Shown: piece after piece, positions 8,826 through 17,739 of the stretch
How the letters are laid out: the number at the start of each line of letters is the position of its first letter
Position numbering within the stretch: position 1 is the stretch's first letter
Origin: CAZFDT01 sp964518335
Lineage (GTDB): Bacteria > Planctomycetota > Phycisphaerae > Phycisphaerales > Phycisphaeraceae
Length of the DNA: 32,830 nucleotides
NCBI GenBank assembly: GCA_964518335.1
Contig: CAZFDT010000055.1
Coordinates: forward strand, 1 to 32,830
Reading direction: 5' to 3'
Made by a program: the position numbers and the translations under genes
Notes under the pieces: generated by a model
What the model was told of the DNA's origin: nothing
What the model saw: only the letters and a program-made list of their open reading frames with translations
Databases searched by the model: none

Positions 8826-10514
8826 CTACTCCACGGGCAGATCGCACTCGAAGCTGGTGGATTCGCCGACGTAGTAACGGACGATGCGAGTGTTGGCGTT
8901 GACGACAAAATAGAGATAGAGCTTGTCGTCGGCCTGCATCGTGCCGATGGGAAGCTCACGTGCGGAGCGGATGACGGAGTCGCGATTGATGTTGATGACC
9001 TGCGTGCCGTCGGCCTTTTCGAGGACGTAGCCGATGGCGTGCCAGCGCTGGCCCTGGTTGTCCTCGATGGAGGGTTGCTGCAGGCTGGCGGCGGCAGCGC
9101 GGCTGGCGCCGTAGAGCGAGTGCGCCTGGTCGCGGGCGATACGAACGCGCACCATGCGCTGATGGCCCGGCCGCCAGATGCTGTTGACACGCAGTGATGC
9201 CGCGGTGCTGCCTGTCGCCTTGGCCACTTCCTTGCTACCACTCATCACGGCATCGTCCTGAATGGACAGGCCCTGGGTGAAATTCTTGCTGACCATGGAA
9301 GGCAAGGCGTCGGTGGCCTCGATATCGACGGGCATGTTGCCGGCCCGAATGCCTTCGCGCGGTCCGATCTGCCCGTCGCCGGTGGGTGGTTGTTCGGCGG
9401 CCTGATCGGCGGGATCCGGCGCCGCCACGACCGCGGGCGTCCCCACCAGGGCCGCGAGCTTGGCCGGTTCCGACACCGCCGCTGGCAATGGCAACCGCAA
9501 CTGACGAGCGAACAGGAATGTCGGCTCGGCGTCGGCGGGCACCACGAACACCCACGTGATCGGTTGCTTCTGATCGCTGCTGTTGGCCGAGAGACGGTCG
9601 CTCTTGATCGCCGTCATCTCCGTGCGCCCCGTCGCCAGTTTGCGGCTGAAGGCCAGGGGCTGGTGCAACTCGACGCCTTTCTGTCCGTACTTATCACGCC
9701 GGGTCGCCAGCCGCATCTGCACCGGCGAGAGGTAGAGCGTGCCCTGATCAAAGACGCCGGGGGCCGCCTGCCAGACAGTCTCGACGGCGACGACCTTGTT
9801 GGTGGCCACCTTGGCCGGCGTGCCCAAGGCGTCCAGCGCGGCCGCGTCCAGCCCCGGCGGCGGGGCCTTGTGAATCGCCACCTGCGTCACCGACACACTC
9901 GGCGGCGTGGCCACCAGCGATGCGTTGGGGTCGTAGTGACGTTGCAGTCGAAAGTGCGCTGCCTGATCGACAAGCTCGGGCTTGTACTGCGACAGCGGGC
10001 TGCCCGTGCTGAACGAACCCGACGAGAGCATGCTGAAGAAGCCCGCGGCCTGGTGATCCACGGGCAACCATAGTCGCTGACCGGTGTCCACGGTTCGGCC
10101 GGTCGCTTCCACGCCCCACGGCTGGTAGCCGCCGACAGAAATCCCCAGCGGAAGATACGACAGCCCGATCATCGTCAGGCCCGAGATGAGGATCGCCGAC
10201 AATACGCCGCAGAACCCGCCGGCGATCAGATTGAGGATCTGGTGGAAGTGGACGTTCTTGCCCACGAAGTAGTCCATCGGCAGGCGCAGGACGATCATGG
10301 CCAGCACGAACGGTCCGAGCAGCCCCACGCCCCAGGCATACTCGGGCATGCGCCCGAAGAGGAAGCCCAGCACCAGCGGCTCCCACACCGCGAAGGCGAT
10401 CGCCGCGGCCGCAATGGTCACGATCAGGTGCAAGAACGCCGAGAAGAACCCCTGCAGCCCCCACCAGTAGGCCATGGCCAGCACGAACACGATGATCAGA
10501 GCGTTGGCGAGCAT
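8826..10514 (-). CDS. CvpA-like membrane protein with large C-terminal domain
   Basis: The first 130 residues contain four membrane segments (about ALIIVFVLAMAYWWGLQGFF, LHLIVTIAAAAIAFAVW, VGLLGPFVLAMIVLRL, GGFCGVLSAILISGLTMIGL), the pattern of CvpA family proteins, which are normally about 160-200 residues. Here about 430 residues follow, ending in a strand-rich segment (KLYLYFVVNANTRIVRYYVGESTSFECDLPVE). A central Ala/Pro-rich linker (around 350-380) divides this part. The ATG at 10514 (MLANALIIV) is chosen over an open TTG at 10526. Topology of the extra domain is not resolved. It lies between murD and the pseudo-GspE gene, all minus strand. The family assignment rests on the membrane layout and is moderate. 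Confidence 0.7.
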   Translation of the reverse strand: MLANALIIVFVLAMAYWWGLQGFFSAFLHLIVTIAAAAIAFAVWEPLVLGFLFGRMPEYAWGVGLLGPFVLAMIVLRLPMDYFVGKNVHFHQILNLIAGGFCGVLSAILISGLTMIGLSYLPLGISVGGYQPWGVEATGRTVDTGQRLWLPVDHQAAGFFSMLSSGSFSTGSPLSQYKPELVDQAAHFRLQRHYDPNASLVATPPSVSVTQVAIHKAPPPGLDAAALDALGTPAKVATNKVVAVETVWQAAPGVFDQGTLYLSPVQMRLATRRDKYGQKGVELHQPLAFSRKLATGRTEMTAIKSDRLSANSSDQKQPITWVFVVPADAEPTFLFARQLRLPLPAAVSEPAKLAALVGTPAVVAAPDPADQAAEQPPTGDGQIGPREGIRAGNMPVDIEATDALPSMVSKNFTQGLSIQDDAVMSGSKEVAKATGSTAASLRVNSIWRPGHQRMVRVRIARDQAHSLYGASRAAAASLQQPSIEDNQGQRWHAIGYVLEKADGTQVININRDSVIRSARELPIGTMQADDKLYLYFVVNANTRIVRYYVGESTSFECDLPVE

Positions 10515-10606
10515 GGGTGTTTCCAATGCCGAGGGTGGAATGCCGAATGTCCAATGTTAGCCGCCGGGCTATCGCCTCTCTTCACACGCGATGTGGCATT
10601 GGACTG
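10515..10606. repeat. Word-like AATGCC/CATTCGGCATT repeat region
   Basis: The 92-base gap between the CvpA-like gene and the pseudo-GspE gene contains repeated short words: GAATGCCGAATG, TCCAATG, AATGCCGAGG and, near 10585, GTGGCATTGGAC. The 12-mer GAATGCCGAATG recurs in the coaX upstream gap (30604-30640), and AATGCCACAT also occurs there and, on the other strand, here. No promoter is clear. Confidence 0.55.
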
Positions 10607-12244
10607 TCATTTGTCGCTGGACAGCGCGCGGGTGATCTCCTTGATGTCGGTCGTACCTTCGACGACGCGGGCCAGCGCGGCTTCCTGGAGGTAGAGCATC
10701 TTCTGCTTACGCAGGTGGGCTCGCAGCGGATCGAGCTGGCCGGCGGCGACCATCTTTCGGCCCTCATCGTCGAGCACCATGACCTCGAAGACGGCAAAGC
10801 GCCCACGATACCCGATGCCATAGCAGTTGGGACAGGTCTTTTCCTTTTCCTTGCCGATCTTGACCTTGCCCCCGGCACGATAAAGCTGCTGCACCTTGTC
10901 GGCGGGTAGATTCAGCTTGCGCATGGCCTCGGCGTCGGGCACGTAGCCGATGCGACACGTCGGACACAGCTTGCGGATCAACCGCTGCGAGGTGATCGCC
11001 GTCAACGACTCGGCGGCCAGCTCCGCGTCGCCCGCAGCCTTGATCCACGTCTTGAGCGCCGCGAATGTGTCGGCCTGAGGCAGACCGAAATAGAAGCGGA
11101 TCTCCTCGGCGCTCTTGGCCAGCATCTGGGCCAGCTTGGTGTCGGTGAGCTTGTCGAGCATGACCACGTCGGGGTCGCGGCGGAGGATGGCGGCAAGTTG
11201 ATCGAGGTTGGCCTGCGGGTCGTCGCCGGGACGCTCGACGTGGTTGACGCCTTCGATGTCGTATGCTTTTTCCGCCTCGAAAGCGATGACGCTCTGGGTG
11301 TAGGGGTCGTGCGCCTGGACGAAGCTGTAGAGCGTAGTCGTCTGCCCATGCCCGCCGGGGCTGGAGGCGATGATGATCCCGCCCTTGGCGTGGATGGCCG
11401 CCTGCATCGCCTGCTTTTGCGGATCGAGCAGGCCCAGCTTGTCGAGGGAGATGTTGCCAAGCGTGGTGGGGTCGATGAGCACGCTGGCGGTCATCGACTG
11501 CACTGAGCCATAGGTGTTGATCTCCAGTGCGTGCTTGCCATCCTCGCCCCAGCGGAAATGGGCTTCGCCGTACTGGCGTCGGCGCCGGTCCTGCAGGTCC
11601 AGTCCGGCGTTGGCCTTGATGTAGTCGATCAGGGCCACGGCGACCTTCGGCTCGACCCCAGGCTGCGGATACTTCACCCCGTCGATCCGCGCCACCACCA
11701 CCGCTTTGCTCGTGTCCACCGCAATGTCGAACCGGTCCGCACCGCGCGTCAACGCAAAGTCCAGCACCTTCTCCAGCGTCTGATGCGCCAGGGCCCGCGG
11801 GTCCTCGCCCACCGGCACCTCCAACTCGCCCTCGTCCTTCGTCATCATCACCAGCATCGCCCGCTTCTGCGCCTGGGCCTGCTGCACTTCCTCGACCTTC
11901 CGCTTGAACGACTCGATGGAGAACTCCCACCGTTGATCGGGTCGCACCTTGCCGTTGCGGAACAGGGCGTACCCGAAAATGCCCCCGCCCAGCAGGATCA
12001 GTGCGAGAAGCAACCCCAGCCAGAACAGCGGAATCATCAGCCACAGCCCGAACGCCAGGGCCCCCACCGCCATCTGAATCCCGTTCCACATCTGCCGCGG
12101 CAGGAAGTAATACTCCAGGTCCTTGTCGAAAAAGCTGATGACCCACGCCCACCCGCCGAGCACCAGCAACATGAGCACCGGCTTGAGAACACTCATCAGC
12201 CATACAGGCTGGGCTTCGGTGGTCTGGGCGAGCAGGCTGATCAT
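10607..12244 (-). CDS. Membrane-anchored GspE/PilB-like protein with degraded ATPase motifs
   Basis: A type II secretion/type IV pilus ATPase relative, 545 residues. Residues 17-39 and 59-95 are hydrophobic membrane segments, unusual for GspE, which is normally soluble. The family is shown by GGIIIASSPGGHGQTTTLYSF (about 292-312), RRDPDVVMLDKLTD (about 358-371), and a zinc-type double CxxC pair (CPTCRIGY and CPNCYGIGYRGR, about 425-475), then FAVFEVMVLDDE. In the Walker A loop the usual GxxGxGKT is SPGGHGQT, so the catalytic Lys is Gln; in Walker B the usual GE is DK. It is therefore unlikely to hydrolyse ATP normally. It lies next to a normal PilT on the same strand, so a regulatory or structural role in a pilus or secretion machine is a reasonable inference. 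Start ATG at 12244. Confidence 0.85.
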   Translation of the reverse strand: MISLLAQTTEAQPVWLMSVLKPVLMLLVLGGWAWVISFFDKDLEYYFLPRQMWNGIQMAVGALAFGLWLMIPLFWLGLLLALILLGGGIFGYALFRNGKVRPDQRWEFSIESFKRKVEEVQQAQAQKRAMLVMMTKDEGELEVPVGEDPRALAHQTLEKVLDFALTRGADRFDIAVDTSKAVVVARIDGVKYPQPGVEPKVAVALIDYIKANAGLDLQDRRRRQYGEAHFRWGEDGKHALEINTYGSVQSMTASVLIDPTTLGNISLDKLGLLDPQKQAMQAAIHAKGGIIIASSPGGHGQTTTLYSFVQAHDPYTQSVIAFEAEKAYDIEGVNHVERPGDDPQANLDQLAAILRRDPDVVMLDKLTDTKLAQMLAKSAEEIRFYFGLPQADTFAALKTWIKAAGDAELAAESLTAITSQRLIRKLCPTCRIGYVPDAEAMRKLNLPADKVQQLYRAGGKVKIGKEKEKTCPNCYGIGYRGRFAVFEVMVLDDEGRKMVAAGQLDPLRAHLRKQKMLYLQEAALARVVEGTTDIKEITRALSSDK

Positions 12245-12394
12245 GGGTGGTCCATAGGGAGCAAGGGGTCATGCATCAGAGGCCACAGATTACGCAGATT
12301 TCGCAGATTGGGAACAACGATGCGTGGCTTATCGCGCTACTCGATTGCACAGTCGGCCGAATCTGCGGTTGTATGCTCTTCTTTCTCATCCGAT
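12245..12394. repeat. Word-like ATTACGCAGATTTCGCAGATT repeat in pilT/gspE-like gap
   Basis: The gap between the pseudo-GspE start and the pilT stop (150 bases) contains a short tandem-like text at 12280-12310, CCACAGATTACGCAGATTT followed by CGCAGATT, and related words further on (AATCTGCGGTT at 12360). On the minus strand it reads as repeats of AATCTGCG. This is a third word-like repeat type in the window. I see no clear promoter here. Confidence 0.55.
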
Positions 12395-13537
12395 TCATCC
12401 GGTCATGATGCCGCGCAGGCGCATCTTCAGTTCTTCGGGGTTGTTCGCATTCGCCTGGGCGACTTTCGGGTGGACGAGGCCTTTTTCGACCAGTTCGACG
12501 AGGCTGTCGTTGAAGCTCTGCATGCCGGCGTCGCGGTGGCTCTTGACGACCTGTTCGAGTTCGTGCTCCCGGCCGTCGAGAATGAACTTGCGCGTGGGGG
12601 GGGTCTGCAGGAGGATTTCGACGGCGGGGATGCGGGGGATGTCTTCCTTGAGGGTGGGCAGCAGCTTCTGGTAGATAAAGGCCTGCATTTGGTAAGCCAG
12701 GAGGGTGCGGATGGCGCTGCGTTCCTCGGCGGGGAACAGGTCGTAGATGCGTCCGAAGGCCTGCGACGCGCTGGAGGCGTGGATCGTGCCGAAGACCAAG
12801 TGGCCGGTCTCGCTGGCGCGGAGTGCGGCCTCGAAGGTTTCGCGGTCGCGCATTTCGCCGATGAGCACCACGTCGGGGTTTTCGCGCACCAGGGCGCGCA
12901 GGCCGGTGACGAAGTCGGGCACGTCGATGCCGACCTCGCGCTGGTTGATCATGGCCTTCTTGTCTTCGAAGAGGTATTCGATCGGGTCTTCGATGGTGAG
13001 GATGTGGCAGGCGCGGTTCTCGTTGATGTACTGGAGCATCGAGGCGATGGTGGTGCTCTTGCCGCTGCCGGTGACGCCGCAGAGGAGGATGAGTCCCTGC
13101 TGCTGCTCGGAGATCTGCTTCATGACCGCCGGGGGCAAGTGCAACTGCTCGAAGTTGGCGATCTGACTGGAGACGCGGCGGGCGGCGATGGCGCTCTTGC
13201 CGCGGGTGCGGAACAGGTTGACGCGGAAGCGGTGGCCCTCGCGCAGGTCAAAGCCCAGGTCCAGCGAGCCGTGCGTGGCGTAATGCACCCACTGGATTCG
13301 GCTGACGCTGTCCTCGACCCACTTCTCGAAGTCCTCGCTCGGCAGTGCCCCGGTCTCCAGGGCGCGCAGCTTGCCTCGGACGCGCAGCATCGGCTGCTGA
13401 CCGGCGCGCATCAGCAGGTCCGAGGCCTCGTACTTGATGGCGGCCTCGAAAAATTTGCGCAGGGGCGTGTCGCCGAAGCTCTTGCGCTCCAGCACGTGTT
13501 CGACCTGCAACGGTTCGGGGGCGGGGTGCTCGCTCAC
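12395..13537 (-). CDS. pilT: Twitching motility/type IV pilus retraction ATPase
   Basis: Hexameric ATPase that retracts type IV pili. Motifs: Walker A GVTGSGKSTT (about 153-162), Asp box ILTIEDPIEYLF, Walker B VVLIGEMRDRETF (with the Glu that is missing in the neighbour), His box TGHLVFGTIHASSA, and the C-terminal segment PAVEILLQTP. Length 380 is normal for PilT. The start is a GTG at 13537, with GGAT-rich sequence upstream (TAGGATGGATGC). The TAGGAT box six bases before this GTG also fits a -10 element and so a leaderless start is possible. It lies 77 bases downstream of ftsK. The degraded GspE-like gene follows it on the same strand. Confidence 0.95.
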   Translation of the reverse strand: MSEHPAPEPLQVEHVLERKSFGDTPLRKFFEAAIKYEASDLLMRAGQQPMLRVRGKLRALETGALPSEDFEKWVEDSVSRIQWVHYATHGSLDLGFDLREGHRFRVNLFRTRGKSAIAARRVSSQIANFEQLHLPPAVMKQISEQQQGLILLCGVTGSGKSTTIASMLQYINENRACHILTIEDPIEYLFEDKKAMINQREVGIDVPDFVTGLRALVRENPDVVLIGEMRDRETFEAALRASETGHLVFGTIHASSASQAFGRIYDLFPAEERSAIRTLLAYQMQAFIYQKLLPTLKEDIPRIPAVEILLQTPPTRKFILDGREHELEQVVKSHRDAGMQSFNDSLVELVEKGLVHPKVAQANANNPEELKMRLRGIMTG

Positions 13538-13614
13538 GCATCCATCCTACCGCAAGGCGGGTGGTGCATGATGGTCCGAAATCCGGCGATTTGCAAGACG
13601 GTGAGCCCCCCTTC

Positions 13615-16212
13615 CTATTGCCGGTACTCTCCGTCCATCTCATCGGGCACGCCGCCGTCGGTTTCGTCCTCGGCGTCGGGGTCGTCGCTCAGGTCGGCTT
13701 CCTCGTCGGCGTCACCGCCGGCGGAGCCCTCGAAGATCGTGCCCGCGGCGGCGTCGGCCTCGATCTGGGCCTTCATCGCCTCCCACTCCTCCAGCGTGAT
13801 CGTCACCTCGCGGGCCTGGGCGTTCTTGTGCTCGCCGAGGATGCCCGCCGCCGCCATCGCCTCGATCAGACGGCTGGCGCGCGAATACCCGATCGTCAGA
13901 CGACGCTGCAGCAGGCTCACGCTGCCGCGCTTGGTCTCGACGACGATGCGCACCGCCGCGTCGAACAGCGGGTCCTTGGCGGCCTCCTCATCGACGCTCA
14001 CCTCGCCGCTGCGAAGCTGCACGAGCTGCGGCTCGAAGTTCTGCTCGGCGATCTCCTTGAGGAACTTCACCGTCTTACGCACTTCGAAGTCATCGACCAG
14101 CGTGCCCTGGGCCCGCGTGAGCTTGCTCGACCGCGGCGAGAGGAACAGCATGTCGCCGTGGCCCAGCAGCAGCTCGGCGCCCTTCTGGTCGAGCACGATG
14201 CGGCTGTCCATGCCCGACGCCACCTTGAACGCCACGCGCGACGGCATGTTGCTCTTGATCAGACCTGTCACCACGTTCGCCTGCGGACGCTGCGTCGCCA
14301 GGATCAGGTGGATGCCCACCGCTCGCGCTTTCTGGGCGATGCGGACGATGAAGCCCTCGACCTCCTTGTTGGTCATCATCAGGTCGGCCAACTCGTCGAT
14401 GACGAACACGAGGCGAGGCAGCTTCTTGGGGATGGTCGCCTCCTCCTGCTCGGTCGCGGGAGCCATGCGCTCCTTGAGATCATCCCATGTCAGGCCGTTA
14501 TAGCCGTCGATATCGCGTACGCCTGCCTCGGCCAACAGTTCGTAGCGCTCGTCCATCTTGGTGACAGCCCATTCCAGAATCGCCGCGGCCTTGCCCATCT
14601 CGGTCACGACCGGGCACATCAGGTGCGGGATGTCCTTGAACATGCTCATCTCGACCATCTTGGGATCGACCAGCACGAGCTTGAGTTCGTCGGGCTTGCG
14701 CGTGTAAAGGAAGCTCATGATGATCGAGTTCATGCACACGCTTTTGCCGCTGCCGGTGGTGCCGGCGATGAGCATGTGAGGCATGGCGGCCAAGTCCTGG
14801 ATCAGGGCGTTGCCGCTGGCGTCCTTGCCCAGGAACATGGGCAGGCGCATCTTCTGCACGTCGGGGCTGTTCTGGGTCATCAGCTCCTTGAGGCGGACCT
14901 TTTCCTTCTTGAGGTTGGGGACCTCGACGCCGATGGTGTCCTTGCCGGCGATGGTGGGCACGATGCGGATGTTCTGGGCCTTGAGGGCGCGGGCCAGGTC
15001 GCTCGACACGTTATTGAGGCTGTTGACCTTCGTGCCGGGGGCGAGGCGTACCTCGAAGAGGGTGATGACCGGGCCGCTGTCGATGCCCACGACCTCGCCC
15101 TCGATGCGGTACTGCTGCAGCGCCGACTCGAGCTGCACCGCCTGGTCGCGCACCAGCCGCTCGATCTCCTCGGTGAAATTGGCCTCGGGCTCCTCGAGCA
15201 GGTCCAGCCCGGGGAACTGATACCCCGACAGGTCGATCTCCCGCGGCGGCGAGACCGTCTTCTTCGAGACCGGCGCGAAGTTGATCGGCAGCTTCTTGAT
15301 CTTCGCCCGCAATGCCTCGGGATCGAACTCCTTCTTCGCATCCAGATACGCCCCCGGCGCGTCCAGCGCCGACTCGTCATCCTCATCATCAGCGTCCGCT
15401 GACTCGTCTGTATCGTCGGCCACGTCGGCGACGTGTTCTTCGGGATCGAACGTCTGCGTGCCGCCAAGTCCGCCCGCATCCTGATCGATGTGGTCCTCGA
15501 TCTCGGTCTTCTTCTTGCGGGTGCGCGGTTTGAGCGTCGCCACTGCGTCTTCGTCTTCCTCCTCGCGCGACCGCTTCCAGAACGGCGTCAGCAACGCACT
15601 GCCCTTTCCAACCAGCACGGGCGCGGGGACTTTGATCTTGGACACCACCTCGGCCGCCTTCCCGATGCCGCGCGGCACCGCCATCACGAACTGGTCCACC
15701 GCCAGGATGGCTCCGATCCAGAACGACACGACCAGGATGGTCAGCGTGCCGATGAACGCGAAGCGCTGCGTCAACTCCGTGTTGATGAAGATCGCCAACA
15801 GGCCGCCGGTGCCCTCGGGCTGGCTCGACACGCTGGGCGCCAGCAGACCGATGATCGCGCTGGCGGCGACGGCCATCATGGCCATGCCGATCACGCGGAA
15901 GACGAGCTGGCTGACGGAGCGGCCCATCGCCGTGGCGACCAGCCAGGCGGCGGCGCCGGCCATCATCAGCCACACGCCCGGGCCGATCATCAGGTATGCA
16001 CGGTAGGCGATGGCCGCGCCGAACTGGCCCACCCAGTTGTTGGCCGTGGCGTTGTACGGCGCTACCGCGTGCCCCGGGCGATCCGCCGGGTCATAGCTCA
16101 CCAGTGCCGCGGCCAGCATCAGCCACAGCCCGGCCACCAGGGCCCAGCCCAGGTACTTCCACATGCGGTGCGCATCCATCGTCACGTTCTGGGCAGCCTT
16201 GCTCCTGGCCAT
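13615..16212 (-). CDS. ftsK: DNA translocase FtsK/SpoIIIE
   Basis: Septal DNA pump that moves chromosome DNA during division. Four membrane segments (about residues 17-195: WALVAGLWLMLAAALV, YLMIGPGVWLMMAGAAAWLV, VFRVIGMAMMAVAASAIIGLL, TILVVSFWIGAILAV), then a strongly acidic linker (about 230-285, run of D/E), then the motor: FtsK core with GTTGSGKSV (Walker A, about residue 484), VLVDPKMVEMSMF, LVFVIDELADLMM (Walker B, about 602) and LATQRPQANVVTG. The gamma winged-helix domain (LQRRLTIGYSRASRLIEAM, about 755-775) is present, so chromosome-orienting sequences may be recognised. The frame opens at a GTG at 16224, but AGGAG lies 11 bases before the ATG at 16212, while it would overlap the GTG; 16212 is preferred. 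865 residues, normal length. pilT follows. Confidence 0.95.
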   Translation of the reverse strand: MARSKAAQNVTMDAHRMWKYLGWALVAGLWLMLAAALVSYDPADRPGHAVAPYNATANNWVGQFGAAIAYRAYLMIGPGVWLMMAGAAAWLVATAMGRSVSQLVFRVIGMAMMAVAASAIIGLLAPSVSSQPEGTGGLLAIFINTELTQRFAFIGTLTILVVSFWIGAILAVDQFVMAVPRGIGKAAEVVSKIKVPAPVLVGKGSALLTPFWKRSREEEDEDAVATLKPRTRKKKTEIEDHIDQDAGGLGGTQTFDPEEHVADVADDTDESADADDEDDESALDAPGAYLDAKKEFDPEALRAKIKKLPINFAPVSKKTVSPPREIDLSGYQFPGLDLLEEPEANFTEEIERLVRDQAVQLESALQQYRIEGEVVGIDSGPVITLFEVRLAPGTKVNSLNNVSSDLARALKAQNIRIVPTIAGKDTIGVEVPNLKKEKVRLKELMTQNSPDVQKMRLPMFLGKDASGNALIQDLAAMPHMLIAGTTGSGKSVCMNSIIMSFLYTRKPDELKLVLVDPKMVEMSMFKDIPHLMCPVVTEMGKAAAILEWAVTKMDERYELLAEAGVRDIDGYNGLTWDDLKERMAPATEQEEATIPKKLPRLVFVIDELADLMMTNKEVEGFIVRIAQKARAVGIHLILATQRPQANVVTGLIKSNMPSRVAFKVASGMDSRIVLDQKGAELLLGHGDMLFLSPRSSKLTRAQGTLVDDFEVRKTVKFLKEIAEQNFEPQLVQLRSGEVSVDEEAAKDPLFDAAVRIVVETKRGSVSLLQRRLTIGYSRASRLIEAMAAAGILGEHKNAQAREVTITLEEWEAMKAQIEADAAAGTIFEGSAGGDADEEADLSDDPDAEDETDGGVPDEMDGEYRQ

Positions 16213-16391
16213 GGACGGACTCACTCCTGCGTTTTAGACCCACCCGCCGACGCGGGCGCAATAGCAACCCGCGCGATCACCGCGCCGGCTCCACCCGCTA
16301 TCGGCCAGTCGGCGACGATGGCGCAAAAACTTCAACCTCACCCCCATCCTGCCGTGATATCATCCCTCTCCCACATGGGAAAGGATGTGTC

Positions 16392-17636
16392 ATGACCGCC
16401 CCCGCAAGTGTGAAGAATCCACGCAAGATCGTGCTCGCCTACTCCGGCGGGCTGGACACGTCGGTGATTCTCCCCTGGCTCAAGACGCGCTACCCCGGCG
16501 TCAAGCTCGTGGCCTTCGCCGCCGAGCTGGGCCAGGGCGATGAGCTGAAGAACATCGAGGACAAGGCCTACAAGAGCGGCGCCGACGAAGTGATCGTCAA
16601 GGACCTGCGCAAGGAGTTCGCCGAGGAATATTGCTTCCCGATGCTGCGGGCCCACGCGGTGTACGAGACCGACTACCTGTTGGGCACCAGCATCGCCCGG
16701 CCGCTGATCGCCAAGCACCAGGTGCTCGTCGCCAAGCAGACCAAGGCCGACGCCGTGGGCCACGGCGCCACGGGCAAGGGCAACGACCAGGTGCGGTTCG
16801 AGCTGACGTACATGGCCCTCGATCCGACGCTGCAAATCATCAGCCCGTGGAAGGATGAGCAGTTCATCGCTGACGGGCTCACGTCGCGCGAGACCGCCAT
16901 CGCCTACGCCAAGCAGCACAATATCCCGATCGAGCAGAGCACCAAGAAGATCTACTCGCGCGACCGCAACCTCTGGCACATCAGCCACGAGGGCGCCGAG
17001 ATCGAAGACCCCGCCAACGAGCCCAACTGGAAGAACTGCCTGGTCATGTGCGCCCCGGCCGAGAAGGCCCCCAACAAGCCCGAGTACGTCGAGATCGCCT
17101 TCGACAAGGGCGTGCCCGTTGCAGTGGACGGCCAGAAGATGGCGGGCCACGATCTGATCGCACGCCTCAACAACCTCGGCGGCCAGCACGGCGTGGGCGT
17201 CACCGTCCTCACCGAAAACCGCCTCGTGGGCATGAAGTCCCGCGGCGTCTACGAAACCCCCGGCGGCACCATCCTCTACGAAGCCCACAAGGCCCTCGAA
17301 CAGGTCACGCTCGAACGCGAGCTGTACCACTACAAGCAGCAGGTCGCCCTCAAGTATGCCGAGCTGGTCTACTACGGCCAGTGGTTCCACCCGCTGCGCG
17401 ACAGCCTCCAGGCCTTCATCGATCACGCCAGCCAGGTGGTGACCGGCAAGGCCCGCGTCAAGCTCTACAAGGGCAGCGCCCTGGCCGTCAGCGCCGAGTC
17501 GGCCAACAGCCTCTACGACACCAAGCTCGCCAGCTTCGCCATGGAGGGTTACGACATCACCGCCGCCCGCGGCTTCATCGACCTCTTCGGCCTGCCCATG
17601 AAGGTGCGATCGCTCAAGCACAAGCCCAAGCTGTAA
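16392..17636 (+). CDS. argG: Argininosuccinate synthase
   Basis: Joins citrulline and aspartate using ATP, the penultimate step of arginine synthesis. The N-terminal ATP-loop AYSGGLDTS (about residues 16-24) and GKGNDQVRFE, GMKSRGVYETPGGTILYEAH are family marks. Length 414 is close to the usual 400-410. The ATG at 16392 follows AAAGGA with good spacing. The gap upstream to ftsK (divergent, 16213-16391) contains a TATCAT box at 16358-16363, a weak promoter candidate. The gene faces ilvB across a strong palindrome. Confidence 0.97.
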   Translation: MTAPASVKNPRKIVLAYSGGLDTSVILPWLKTRYPGVKLVAFAAELGQGDELKNIEDKAYKSGADEVIVKDLRKEFAEEYCFPMLRAHAVYETDYLLGTSIARPLIAKHQVLVAKQTKADAVGHGATGKGNDQVRFELTYMALDPTLQIISPWKDEQFIADGLTSRETAIAYAKQHNIPIEQSTKKIYSRDRNLWHISHEGAEIEDPANEPNWKNCLVMCAPAEKAPNKPEYVEIAFDKGVPVAVDGQKMAGHDLIARLNNLGGQHGVGVTVLTENRLVGMKSRGVYETPGGTILYEAHKALEQVTLERELYHYKQQVALKYAELVYYGQWFHPLRDSLQAFIDHASQVVTGKARVKLYKGSALAVSAESANSLYDTKLASFAMEGYDITAARGFIDLFGLPMKVRSLKHKPKL

Positions 17637-17640
17637 CCGC

Positions 17641-17732
17641 ACCAGACGCTTCGCCCTCAGAGCAGGGCTCAGCGTCGGCGTGAAACACGCGGCTCCTCCA
17701 CGCCGACGCTGAGGCTTGGCGAAGCGTCTGGT
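17641..17732. terminator. Nested palindrome between convergent argG and ilvB
   Basis: Two pairs of perfect 15-base arms: outer 17641-17655 with 17718-17732 (accagacgcttcgcc and its reverse complement), inner 17668-17682 with 17699-17713 (ctcagcgtcggcgtg and its reverse complement). Left internal loop 12 bases, right 4, terminal loop 16. There is no T-run, so it is not a classical intrinsic terminator, but its position between two converging stops suggests a bidirectional transcript end. The arms share GCTTCGC and CTCAG words with the palindrome by mtnP, so it may instead be a dispersed palindromic repeat. Confidence 0.7.
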
Positions 17733-17739
17733 CGGCCAA

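Noticed and set aside
11531..14503. Plus-strand open frame of 990 codons
   Set aside because: It lies opposite pilT, ftsK and the pseudo-gspE, is rich in Arg/His/Gln as expected of antisense GC-rich frames, and has no domain. It is a shadow.
16338..17642. Minus-strand open frame of 434 codons
   Set aside because: Antisense to argG, which has clear motifs and an SD.
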